DNA of 64,000 nucleotides from Dastarcus helophoroides. Its lineage: Eukaryota; Arthropoda; Insecta; Coleoptera; Bothrideridae. This document shows positions 54,262 through 64,000 of this stretch, piece after piece. Under the pieces are notes generated by a model. That model ran no database searches. It saw only the letters and a program-made list of their open reading frames with translations, and was not told where the DNA came from. Every line of letters starts with the position of its first letter. The first letter of the stretch is position 1. The translations under genes and the position numbers were made by a program. The DNA lies in contig CM053336.1 in the NCBI GenBank assembly GCA_028583605.1, positions 27,758,312-27,822,311 of the forward strand, given 5' to 3'.

Positions 54262-55080
54262 AATCTTTTTTTCCCAGTCTGATGACGTCACTCACCTTTG
54301 ACCTTAACCTGTCCTAGTTTCCCGCAACATTTCTTGGGTGGTCTGGTGGCCCCGGTTGTGGGTGGAGGGAGTAATGTTGTGGTTTAGTAGCCCTCCTATA
54401 CCTTTAGCATTGGATTAGTTCCCCATATCTCTCAAAATGCAACCTTTTCACGTTGGTCTAGTAGCGCATGCAACAAAAATTTGGTTGCAGGTTGTGTCCT
54501 GAAACCGGCTAATTTAAACTACTAACCAGCGAACACTCACCGATAATCGAGGTGCAAAGTTAGCTGCATTTGATTTGAAAACCTTTGAGTACAAACTGAA
54601 TGGCTCAGCTGGGGAAAAACCTTGCGATTATTAGGGTTAAGATAAACTTTGGGAAATTAATAACCGACGCACCATATACGAGCGAAATAATTAAACAAGG
54701 AATGTCAGATTATTTGTGCTTAATGAATTCTCTTAAATTTCTAAAGAAATATTTCTCTCAGATTTGTGTCCAGCAAATTTAAACAAGTTGAAACAAACAG
54801 GTTCACTTTTATTTTGTTGTATTATATTTAAGAACACTTGAAAATAACAAACTTGAAATTTTGTTGATTTATTTTTTGACCTATTGTAATAAAAAGTTGA
54901 GGTCAATTGTTGTTTGAATCTGATAACACTTCCCTGTCGACTCTACGAACTGGGGTTACAATTTATTAGAATAAAATAATTTTGAACACAACGTAAACAA
55001 ATTGGGTCCGAAAATCGAAGGTAAATTATTCTTAGAAAAATTTTAAAGATGAGCAAAATTTGACAATTTTGAAAAACTAT
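54262..55080. other. Non-coding interval
   Basis: No recognisable gene. A GC-richer stretch (54310-54560) after the tRNA-like sequence could be the body of a SINE, but no second copy is in the window to define its end. Confidence 0.35.
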
Positions 55081-55760
55081 ATATACAGCTGACTGGTTGC
55101 TCATCACAGTATCAAAAATCTAGAATAAGGGATAATATCTCGAAACCAATAGAAAGTCTACATGGAGTGCCACAGGCAGTGTTTTGGGGCCATTGCTATT
55201 TCTTGTGTGTTTGAATGATATGAGTGCAGTTCTGACAAAAGCGTTTATAAACCTGTTTGCTGATGAGACATTGATCTCAGTGGCAGGAAGAAATTTTGAA
55301 GAAGTAACTGCTTACTGATTAAATATTGACTTTCGGTAACTTTTTAAATGGTTGTGTGCAAATAAAATGAAGTTAAGTGCTAATTAAAACAAAATGCATG
55401 GTACTGGGACAAAAACAAACTGTACAAAAATATAAGAATGCAAACCTGTTCGTCGAAATGAAACGAATGAATGAAAACGAAATAAAATACTTGGAGGTGA
55501 TACTAGATCCCTACCTAACATTCTCTGGAAATTTTGATTATCTGTGAAAGAAAATTGAGAAAAAAGTTGGTTTTTTTATCGAATATGGAGAGAATTGACA
55601 CAGAAAACAAAATTATTAATTTACAACACAATTATTCTTCCTCACTTTACTTACTATGTTTTTGTTAGCTTTAAGCTTTTAAGAAGTAAGAAATAAGCAT
55701 ATTGCCAAAGTTAGAAAATAAGTGCATGATAATTGTATTGGGGTGCAACTGACGAGCACA
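55080..55760 (+). pseudogene. Decayed non-LTR reverse transcriptase fragment
   Basis: In shifting plus-strand frames one can read LHGVPQ followed by a GPLLFL-like block, an INLFADE-like catalytic region around 55255, KMKLSA and KTKCMVLGQ blocks, and KYLEVILDPYLTFSG near 55490. These are reverse transcriptase blocks of a Jockey/CR1-like element. Many stops and indels make it the most decayed coding remnant here. Confidence 0.6.
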
Positions 55761-55932
55761 TCCAAGTTATATGCTGAATGAACTGGGAACTCGTTAACAG
55801 TGGATCAAAGTATATACAAGGCAAATCCAGTGTTAATTAGTAATAATTAGAAATAATCCTAGTTGTTTATCAAAACCTTAAATAAAAAAAAATTAACATG
55901 AAACCTATCAAAAAAACTCCATACAATTAGTA

Positions 55933-58595
55933 GAGGAAAGTCACCAAATATGGAATAGTGTCCTAATATAGAATACCTTAATTTCTCTAAAAATATAAGT
56001 ATGAAACCCAACACACGACCATCTTTTGTTTCATTCGGTCTATTTACTACCGCACTCTCACCATCGTGTCAGTTGCGCGAACGCTACACGTGTGGCAGGC
56101 GTGTTTTGTTTTGTTGTCACGCAGAAAATTTTAAAGGTAAGTAATAAATGAGTATTACCAGTTATTAGGTATGTATACATAAGTGTTATACTATTTAGTA
56201 TATGGATATTATGTTTATTTCAACATTTTGTGATCTTCAGTCATTAAAATATTGTGACTTGAAAAAATATTTAGACGAGTTTGAACTAGTATAAAAATCC
56301 AAATATGGACAGTCGTCGGTGTCTAATTATGGAATATGGATTATTCCATAATTAGGTCTTTATATTTCACATGATAGATACTTGCTACTATTTCTTTAAA
56401 AAATTATATGTTATGTTTGTTTTTAGAATGTGGGCTTCACAATCAACCAAGAAACGAAAAATCTGGGATAAAGAAAAAATGGCAGAAGCTATAAAATTCG
56501 TCCGGGGAAAGAAAATGGGATATTTGAAAGCGGCACAGCATTTTCAAGTGCCTAGGACAACTTTATTTCGTTTATGCCAACAAGATGAACAGTCTCCAGA
56601 AGTGGCAACAGCTACTATATTAGGACGAAAAACTATATTGGGCTCCGAACTTGAACGTCAGCTAGTAGAATACATATTAATGATGGAGAGCAAGTTTCAC
56701 GGTTTAACAAGAACTGATCTTCGCCGTATGGCGTATATGCTAGCAAAGCGAAACAACTTGCAGAATCCCTTCGGTAAATCAGGTATGGCTGGAAAAAAGT
56801 GGTTAAAATTATTTTTAAATCGTCATAAAGATAAACTTGCGATAAGAAGACCAACTGGTACATCTTTTGCCAGAGCATTTGGATTTGATAAAGAAAAAGT
56901 GGATGCTTTTTTCAACCTCCTTGAAGAGCTTTACACTAAAAATAATTATCTACCAAATCGAATTTACAACGTGGATGAATCAGGCCTCACAATAGTACAA
57001 AGTAAGATACCACAAATCATCGGTCACAAAGGTAAACGCCAGATAGCTGCACTGACATCAGCAGAAAGAGGATCTCTTATGACAATAGTTGTTTGCATGA
57101 ATGCTACTGGTCATTTTGTGCCACCGTTCATTATTTTTCCCAGAAAAAATATGAGTGCTCAGCTAATGAGAGGCTGTCCTCCAGGATCAGTCGGAGTTGC
57201 ACATCCATCAGGGTGGATTCAAATGAACATCTTTACAAACTGGTTCAGGCACTTTATTCAACACACCAACCCGACTCCTGAATCAAGGGTTTTACTGATA
57301 CTAGATAGACACTACAGTCATACTCACAATATCGATATAATAGATATTGCTAGGAAAAATAACGTGGACATAGTTTCGTTACCTCCACATACGACTCACA
57401 AATTGCAGCCGTTAGACAAGACTTTCATGGGGCCATTAAAAACATACTACAGTGAGGAAATACGCATGTGGATTAGAAACAACAACAGACCTCTAAGTCC
57501 ATATGATATTGTGGAGATGTTTGGCAAATCCTATTTGAAAGTATAAACAGGTGAAATTGCAGCCAACGGGTTCAAAGTCACTGGATTATGGCCTTTAAAT
57601 AAAAATGTGTTCAGTGATGTGGACTTTATTGCTGCCCAACAAAATGCTGTAAGAGACGGTTGTACAACCAATATCACTCCACTGGAATCAAGATCTAAAA
57701 CTGGTCAAGTTCTGATAGAAATACCTGTACCAGAAACAACTGCTAATGTACAACCTGAACCTGCACCCTCGACTTCCGGGCTTAATCGCAGCAGTTTGGG
57801 TCTGCTGTCTCCGCATCCCATAAGTTTAGCACCAAAGAAACGAAGAAAAGTATCTAACAGAGGAAGAAAAGCTGCTGTAGCAGCAGTCATAACATCTTCA
57901 CCCTACAAAAATGATTTAGTAAATAAAAATATGAAGAGACAAGAAAAAGAAAGTAAATTAGTCAAGACAAAGAATAAAAAGAAAACTGCGAAGAGAAAGA
58001 AACAAACGAAGAAAAATAAGGATGATTGGGAAGAAGACTCTGAGGAACAGGACGATATCCAGTTTGATGAAGGCAGTGAACATGATGAGTTGATGGACCA
58101 AGTATCTCCTGACTCTGCTGATGCAGAATGTATGTTCTGTTCAAGACTTTTTTCCATGGATAAAAGTGGAGAAAGCTGGATTAAATGCTTAATGTGTGGG
58201 CTCTGGGCACATTATGATTGTGCTGGTCCAGAGTTTGATACTTGGATCTGTGACTTTTGCAAGTGAATTAAGTAACTTCTTTCATTTATCACAATATGTA
58301 TGTTATTTTTAATTATTTGATCTCATAGATATTTATGTCTATTTTTGTTATTGATATGATGATTTATGCTTATATTCCATATATGGGTACCTATTCCATA
58401 TTTGGTTACTTATTTGTAATTTTGGTTTTTGTGTTAGATTGTAATTTAATAACTAATATATTTGATTAAAGGCTGTTAATTACTACATATAAATGTATGA
58501 CTGATTAGTAATAACATTAAACTGTTTTCATTTCTATGAAGTTTTTTTTTATATCCCTAAAACAAAATGGTATTCCATATTTGGTGACTTCCCTC
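55933..58595 (+). mobile_element. Pogo-type transposon, nearly complete
   Basis: Ends GAGGAAAGTCACCAAATATG at 55933 and the complement ending at 58595 are flanked by TA (55931-55932, 58596-58597). The terminal word CCAAATATGGAATA recurs in part near 56300, 56330-56350, 58378 and 58400, as subterminal sites. One transposase gene fills the middle. Confidence 0.9.
56428..58266 (+). pseudogene. Pogo-type transposase with PHD-like tail, one premature stop
   Basis: The preferred start is ATG 56428 (MWASQSTKKRKIWDKEKMAEA); an in-frame ATG at 56371 adds 19 hydrophobic residues that do not fit the family. Domains: pipsqueak helix-turn-helix (YLKAAQHFQVPRTTLFRL), CENP-B-type domain (KKWLKLFLNRHKDKLAIRR), then DDE_1 with RIYNVDESGLTIV (D), VLLILDRHYSHT (D) and PPHTTHKLQPLDKTFMG (D). 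TAA 57544-57546 interrupts, but the same frame continues TGEIAANGFKVTGLWPL to a basic, lysine-rich region and a PHD-like finger (CMFCSRLF ... CLMCGLWAHYDC ... CDFC), ending at 58266. All catalytic residues are present, and a single CAA-to-TAA change would explain the stop. About 612 codons in all. Confidence 0.88.
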
Positions 58596-58597
58596 TA

Positions 58598-59869
58598 TTA
58601 TTGGAAAGGTAATGGCTATCTTCTTTTCATATTAGATAATAAAAATAGGCCATTCCATTTAAATTCTTTTAGTATTTTTTGGATTTGCAAACCTCCATCA
58701 CTCTGCATAACTAAAAAATTTAAAACAACATTTTAATGATTTATGGAAACTAAACGACTATCAATGATTGTTTATGTTGTAAATTGCAACATACTAAGTG
58801 TTTACGAATGGCTGCATCGGGGTCTTGTCTCCGAATTTATGACCCTCTATTAGGAAAACGACCCATCAAAACCCCCATATATTAAACCCCCCTATATTAT
58901 TTTGCTGCATTTTTATAGGGCTATCCAAATATGTAAAAATATACAGGGAGTTCTCTTTAAAAAAAGTTTATATCAACACTCTGTATATGATTGGTGCAAT
59001 AAAATGAAAATAATTTTAAAATGTGCTTCCTATAGATATACACCACTGAACAAAATTTTATTTTGATTTAATCTCAGGCTTAGGAGCTATCTTCCGTCCA
59101 CGCACTAATTGCGGACCCTGTATAAAACAACTTACTAGGTTTTGGAAAGATCCTCTTGGTTTCAAGATTTTTTTAGCTTCAATTTAATGTAAATTCTGCA
59201 TTAGCTTTAGAAAAATTCATCGCTTTGCACGATTGATACCTAATCTCCCTCTAAACGCTAGCTTATAGCGAAAACTTTTTAGGTTCCTGCTTAGGTGAAA
59301 CATTTTCCTACTCCCTTGAAAATTCCTCGGCAGCTGTATTTGTCAAAGACAAAACCTGTACGATCTTTTTTTTTTCTTTTTTTTTGGGATTGGGCTGTCA
59401 ATACCGGTTTTTGACAGAAAGCCAGACATATTATCTGCGTTGTCTTCGATAATGTTTGAAATGGTAACAGACCTCCTGCTGCAATTCTGAAATGAAAGAA
59501 AGAGGATTAACTTAAAAGTTAGGTAGTTATTATAGAGAAATGAGAAGTTAAAAAAATACGTAGAACCTTGAAAAGAAAAAGCAATAGTAACAAATTAAGA
59601 AAAGCAGAAGACAAGTTGCAGAAAAAAAGAAGTTTATCAAAGAGAAATAAATTGAATGAAATATAAAAAAAGATGGACCGACCAGAGACGAAGAAGAAAT
59701 AATAGAGAAATAATGGAATTGTTACAATGATTTACCAACACAAGAGGAGGAAGAGAATAAAGAAGATAAGATGAGCAGGGAAAAAGGGATAAACAAAAAA
59801 ATTAAACCGGCTAATAGAAAGCATCAAAAGTAAAAAAAAATAATAATTGCTAAAGAATAATTAAAATAA
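58598..59869. other. Non-coding interval
   Basis: No gene recognised. From 59560 to 59800 the plus strand is purine-rich (AGAAGA-type), which yields lysine/glutamate-rich frames that I do not regard as coding. Confidence 0.4.
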
Positions 59870-60201
59870 TGTTACGTGCGTTTATCGGTTCGAATTGATA
59901 CACGTGATAGATTATACCCACTTTATTACTGAATTAACTCGGCACACTTCAACTGAACAGTAACTCACTAATTATTTACTAATTGCTAACCAACTTATTG
60001 CACTTGCTTCTAACTGACTGACTGACTCGAGGGAAAACTAACCGCCTTTTTATAGTTTCGGCCCGCGGCTTCCAGAATTTTCGGCAGATAAGACTTATCG
60101 AATGCCGAAATTTCTGGAACGCTTATCTGCCGTTTGTTTCGTTATCGCGGCCGCTTTCCCCTTATCAGAACCTTCTAGAAACTTTTTTTATTTACTAAAT
60201 T

Positions 60202-60637
60202 CTACAATTCTATTCTAAATCCTAGTTCTTCCTCCTGTTCTTTTTCTTGTCGTCTTCGTTCTTCCTCTTGTCGTCTTCGTTCTTCTTCCTGTTCTTTTTC
60301 TTGTCGTCTTCGTTCTTCCTCCTGTTCTTTTTCCTGTCGTCTTCGTTCTTCCTCTTCATATGAGTATGTCCAATATTTCTTTGACTTTTTTAACTTCATT
60401 AAATTCTTCAGTTGATAACAAAAATGGAAAACAATGGGCGATAATTTCTGGTGAACATAAACGTCTGTAAATTCCTTTTATATCAATATTTATGCTCGTA
60501 CAAAACTCTATACACTCCTGACTACATCCAGTCTGTTCAAATAACATACAAAGAGTCAACTCATCATTCTGACTCGTTCTAAATAGAAACTTCTGAGTGT
60601 TGGTAAGGCAATTCATGCCGATAATGATTAATGTCAC
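60202..60637 (-). other. ORF fragment with glutamate/arginine repeat
   Basis: Two overlapping minus frames: 60637-60356 (NCLTNTQKFLFRTSQNDELTL ... SPEIIAHCFPFLLSTEEFNEV) and, one frame over, a run of ERRRQEKEQEE units to 60225. The repeat corresponds to four 33-base units (about 60225-60355). The first part has the look of ankyrin- or F-box-adjacent coding sequence, but I recognise no domain. It lies inside the insert within the LTR. Confidence 0.35.
60225..60355. repeat. 33-bp minisatellite
   Basis: About four units of GTTCTTCCTCCTGTTCTTTT followed by TCTTGTCGTCTTC, one unit shortened. It begins exactly at the end of the left LTR piece. Confidence 0.8.
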
Positions 60638-60639
60638 AC

Positions 60640-61534
60640 GTTATATATAAACTAATGATATGACATTCAATAGATGGTAAAGTGGCCTCTGAGGTCATAA
60701 GGCCTTGATACCGGAGCGAAATAAATATATTTTCAATTTTCCCGCTTTTGACGACACTCGCTGCATCAAAGCGCTAGGCACCCCTAATGAGTGAATTGTG
60801 ATTCACTCAAGTCCCTCGGGAGTAAAATCAGTTCCCTCACTGCTGTCGTCGTCGCCAGTACTCCACCAGCGCAAGATTTCTCCAACCGTCGAGAATCTTC
60901 AGCCGCCCAATTCTCATTGTAACCTTTGCTCATTTGCCTAGCGCTTTGACCGCAAATTTTCTACCGACGCCGACGTACGACATTGATAGTGCATCGTTGC
61001 GACCCCAGCTTAAAAACCGTAAGTATTTTTTTTTGCATTTTTTTTATTAGTGTTATTATTATTTTTTGTTTGTTTAATACTGCTTGCATCATTCACCTTG
61101 CCCCCTTTCAGCCTGACAAAATTTCCTTTTGTAAATTTCAAGCCACGTGCTCGCAGAGTGTCTGCTTTTCCGTTAAAATTTGAATTTTTTTTTTTTGCGG
61201 TACGTATTCTTAATTTCGTGGCAGTTGTTTCTAATCGACATTCGCAGTGCTTCACTGCCAAATTGTCTGGATTTACGGTTAAAACCCTATATTTTCTCAT
61301 TTTTCAAGCCTTGTGACCGTTATCCGCCATTTTCCTTGTTTGATTTTTAAACGACACGTCTTCTTTCATGCTGCCATCTATGAACGTCAACCACCATCTT
61401 TTTTTGTTTGAAAACACTTGGCGATCACGTTCTTAATCCAAAAATTAATTATTTTCGCCCAAATTGGCCGTTCCTCCCGGTCAATCCTCCTAAAAAAATG
61501 TTATCACGACTAACGCGGTATCAGCCTAAAATCG
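60640..61534. other. Interior of the LTR-enclosed insert, no gene recognised
   Basis: GC-richer from 60740 to 61010, then T-rich. CTTGATACCGGAGC at 60704 matches the end of the 571-bp insertion at 35444. A GTAAGT donor-like site lies at 61019. The open frames near 61010-61320 on both strands look like chance. Confidence 0.35.
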
Positions 61535-61702
61535 GAGATAAGACTTATGGAATGCCGAAATTTCTGGAACGCTTATCTGCCGTTTGTTTCGTTATCGCGC
61601 CGCTTTCCCCTTATCAGAACCTTCTAGAAACTTTTTTTATTTACTAAATTCTACAATTCTATTCTAAATCCTATTTCATCTATTTACATTGCGTTACAAT
61701 AA

Positions 61703-64000
61703 CAACGGATTGGTTAAAAGCAGGCCTAGAAGGGATTTACGAATTCCTATTGTAATTCAGCTCACTCATAGCCTTGAAGCAGTATTAAATCCAGGTTTCC
61801 TTGTTAAAAATGAATATGAATTTATTAAGACAACATAGGCCCTTATTTGAACCGTTTTCGCGTAATTTAATTTTTTTGGTTAAATTTGACGATTTCGGAG
61901 CTTGACGCCATTAACGATATTTTCCAAACGCAATGACTCAGAGTTGTGTGGCATACGGTTTTGGATTCAGGAAGAAATGTTGTTGTTTACGTCTTTGCTG
62001 TTAGCAAGATTTCTTAAATTTCTTCACATCCGTCGACTCAATTCTTCAGTTGTTCAAACATGCATACCTTAATTTTTTCAAATGGAACCATCTATCTTGG
62101 ATTTTCTTATCGGATGCGAAATTAAATTACCTTTTTTTTTGGTACCACCTCCGTCTAATAATTTTTGAGAAATTTACAATTTTGTAAAAATTTTAATTAA
62201 TTTCGTATTATCGCGTTAGCTCTGGATGTCGCGGTTTTGTTTCGTCTCGTTTGTCCGGCAATAACTGACAGTTTATCTCATTGTTGTCGCGAGGTCTTGG
62301 TATTAGTACTGAAAGACAATGTTTTCTCAAGAAGAATTGGTCGATATGGTTTACGCCTTACATTGTTTTCAAAAGTATGTTTCTTTTGTATATGATTTTC
62401 AAAATGCCAGTTTTTTTGTGAAATTTTATTTCTAAAAATTTTCGTTTGTGTTTTTCAAAACTATTAATAGAAAACAGCTTTTTTTTATTTTCGAATTTTT
62501 TCTTGGAATTTTCCTTTTTCTTGAATTTTGTTAACAGACATTTTAATTTACGTTTTTAACCCTTACTGTGTGGAATTCCTTAATATTTATAAGTATTAAA
62601 CTATTAACGATAAATACAAAAAAAACACTAGTATATCCGCCCACGATTCTGAAAAACGAAACCAGGTGCAGTCATAGCAAATATTTATAGAAACGTCCTG
62701 GAATGTTTAATATCTCTTGTATTTATCGTTAATAGAATTTAATAGTTGTAAATAGACATTTTAACCTATTTTTCAGAATTTTTATTTTTCTTTTAACAAA
62801 TAAACTATTAGTTGTGGAAAATTCATACTTAATGCATACAATTGTTTCTAGGTGAGGAAACAGATTCACCAACCAGGAGCGAGGTTAAGTAAATAGTCTG
62901 ATGAAAGAACTGTTTTTCTTGTTCTCAAAATATGAATATTTTACGAAAATTCCTGGTTCTTTGCAAAAAAATCATGTTTTCTCTAATATTTAATGCGTAA
63001 AAAAAATCTGTTTTATTAGCTTCTCTGGCTAAATATATGTGAAAATTGAAGTCGGAAATTGACGTTTTTGTAATGTTCGATTTTTTAAAAATATTTTGGC
63101 TTCATTTTGGAACTGTCGGCCTATTTTGAAGATTACCTTTCTGTTATCAATATTAAATCTCTTTTTTTAATTTTGTCTATTTAAAAACGTTTGGTTTTTT
63201 TTGAAATATTTCATATTTTTCCTAAATTATAGACTTTTTAAAACTTTGACTTTGATTGATAATTTTGACTTTAATTTGTCTTTTTGCAGATTTCCATTTT
63301 TTATTCTGAAAATTTCTGTTTCTGAAAGAATTTGATTTTTTTGAAAAATATTTTTCCGAAAATGTCGACTTCAAAAATTTTGATTTATTTAAATTTTCTG
63401 TTTTTGTAACACCCACTTCTTTTAAAAAGGTAAAAATGTTTCAACATTTTTAAAAATTTCAGCTGTCGGAATTTTGTTTTTTCTTTAATTATGGCTTTTC
63501 TTCAAAATGCGAAATCTTTTACGGAATTTTGATTTCAAAATTTTATACATTTTCATTTTATGGCTTTGGAAATTGGAATTTTTTTTTATCTCGGCTTTTT
63601 AAAGAATTTCGACTTTTTATAAAGTATAAAACTACTTTTCTGTAAAATGTCGACCTTTTTAAAAATTTGGAAATTGTTCTGAATACCACGGCTATTTTGA
63701 AATTTCGAATCATATTTCTAAAAATTTTCGTTTGTTTTTAAAAAAAGTATATGAAAAACTGCTTTTCCATTTTCGAATCGTTCTTAAAATTTCCTTTTTT
63801 TCTTAAATTTTGATTATAGATATTTTAATTTATTTTTAACGTTTCAAAATTTTGATTTAAGTTTTGATAGAAAATAAGCTGTTAATTATGAAAAATTTAT
63901 ACCTAGTACATAACAAGTATTTCCAGGTCAGGCAACAGTAGATGTAATAAATCTCTCAACAATGAGCGAGAGTAAGTAAATGGTCTAATAAAGATATTTT
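61703..64000. repeat. T-rich DNA with a long diverged tandem duplication
   Basis: Sequence at about 62430-62930 recurs, diverged, at about 63705-64000 (period about 1.27 kb). Shared words in order are TTTCTAAAAATTTTCGTTTG, GAAAA(C/A)... GCTTTT, ATTTTCGAAT, ACATTTTAATTTA, and GAGCGAG(G/A)...AAGTAAATAGTCTGATGAAAG-like text. The first copy holds an insert at about 62560-62755 with inverted ends CTATTAACGATAAATACA, flanked by AGACATTTTAA on both sides. No gene. Confidence 0.6.

Larger units (their letters stand above)
59870..61698. mobile_element. LTR copy enclosing 1.3 kb of other DNA
   Basis: The left end TGTTACGTGC at 59870 and right end GCGTTACA at 61698 match the ends of the 44672-45046 solo LTR. 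ATAA flanks both sides (59866-59869, 61699-61702). The left piece (59870-60224) corresponds to LTR bases 1-355 and the right piece (61535-61698) to about 212-375. So 144 bases of LTR are present twice around an unrelated interior (60225-61534). Either a solo LTR was hit by an insertion that duplicated 144 bp, or this is a non-autonomous element whose LTRs lost their inner ends. Confidence 0.8.

Noticed and set aside
57903..58157. Minus-strand ORFs opposite the pogo transposase tail
   Set aside because: Antisense of a lysine-rich region, producing F/S-rich chance frames.
61010..61316. Overlapping ORFs on both strands at 61 kb
   Set aside because: T-rich sequence gives open frames by chance; neither strand shows a domain.
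63222..63416. Minus-strand ORF rich in K, S, F and N
   Set aside because: Low-complexity A/T-rich composition in a repetitive region.

Overview
This window looks like repeat-dominated arthropod (probably insect) genomic DNA. It is AT-rich and intron-poor, and I found no convincing single-copy host gene. Almost every coding signal belongs to a mobile element or an old viral insertion. An orthomyxovirus-like (quaranjavirus-type) polymerase fossil, an intron-bearing Tc1/mariner-superfamily transposon, Helitron, hAT, pogo and Jockey-like remnants, and Polinton/Maverick-type DNA polymerases together fit an arthropod; I cannot name the species.

Three Polinton-type copies form the backbone. P1 (about 2.1-20.3 kb) is a fossil. 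Its protein-primed DNA polymerase B (PolB) gene runs right to left from 20.3 kb to 4.15 kb and is split by five later insertions: an element with a pogo-like transposase (4236-7513), a Tc1/mariner-superfamily element (7890-10876), a pogo/Jerky-like element (11002-14581), a CMC/Chapaev-like element (15218-17818) and a 252-bp solo LTR (18291-18542). In each case removing the insert and one target duplication brings the PolB frame back into phase. Beyond the PolB 3' end lie a nucleotidyltransferase-like gene, a gene of an unnamed family beginning with an I-D-x-Q-G-F motif, and a small gene, all broken by stops. P2 (40739-51564) keeps both 143-bp terminal inverted repeats. It carries, in order, a coiled-coil-type protein, a second member of the I-D-x-Q-G-F family, PolB (split by a 375-bp solo LTR), two proteins of unknown function, and a retroviral-type integrase with a chromodomain. 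I see no capsid, protease or packaging ATPase gene. P3 (51565-53448) is the 5' part of a third PolB, close in sequence to P1, with zinc fingers and a TATA/initiator promoter.

Between and around these: 20.3-21.8 kb holds the orthomyxovirus-like PB1 fossil; 21.8-24.5 kb a Jockey-like reverse transcriptase fragment next to an internally deleted Gypsy element with two LTRs; 24.5-28.1 kb unrecognised gene-like pieces, a fold-back element and a collapsed Helitron; 28.7-32.6 kb a DUF4371-type hAT with a nested retrotransposon fragment; 33.3-37.5 kb a BED-type hAT inside another repeat; 39.0-40.7 kb a truncated Jockey-like element. Right of P3 are a tRNA-like sequence, a decayed reverse transcriptase, a nearly intact pogo element (55933-58595), a second copy of the P2-type LTR that encloses 1.3 kb of other DNA (59870-61698), and T-rich tandemly repeated DNA to the end.

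The window reads as a layered insertion record. The Polintons are the oldest datable layer, because cut-and-paste and LTR elements landed inside their polymerase genes. No complete intact mobile gene is seen; the closest is the pogo transposase at 56.4-58.3 kb, with one premature stop.
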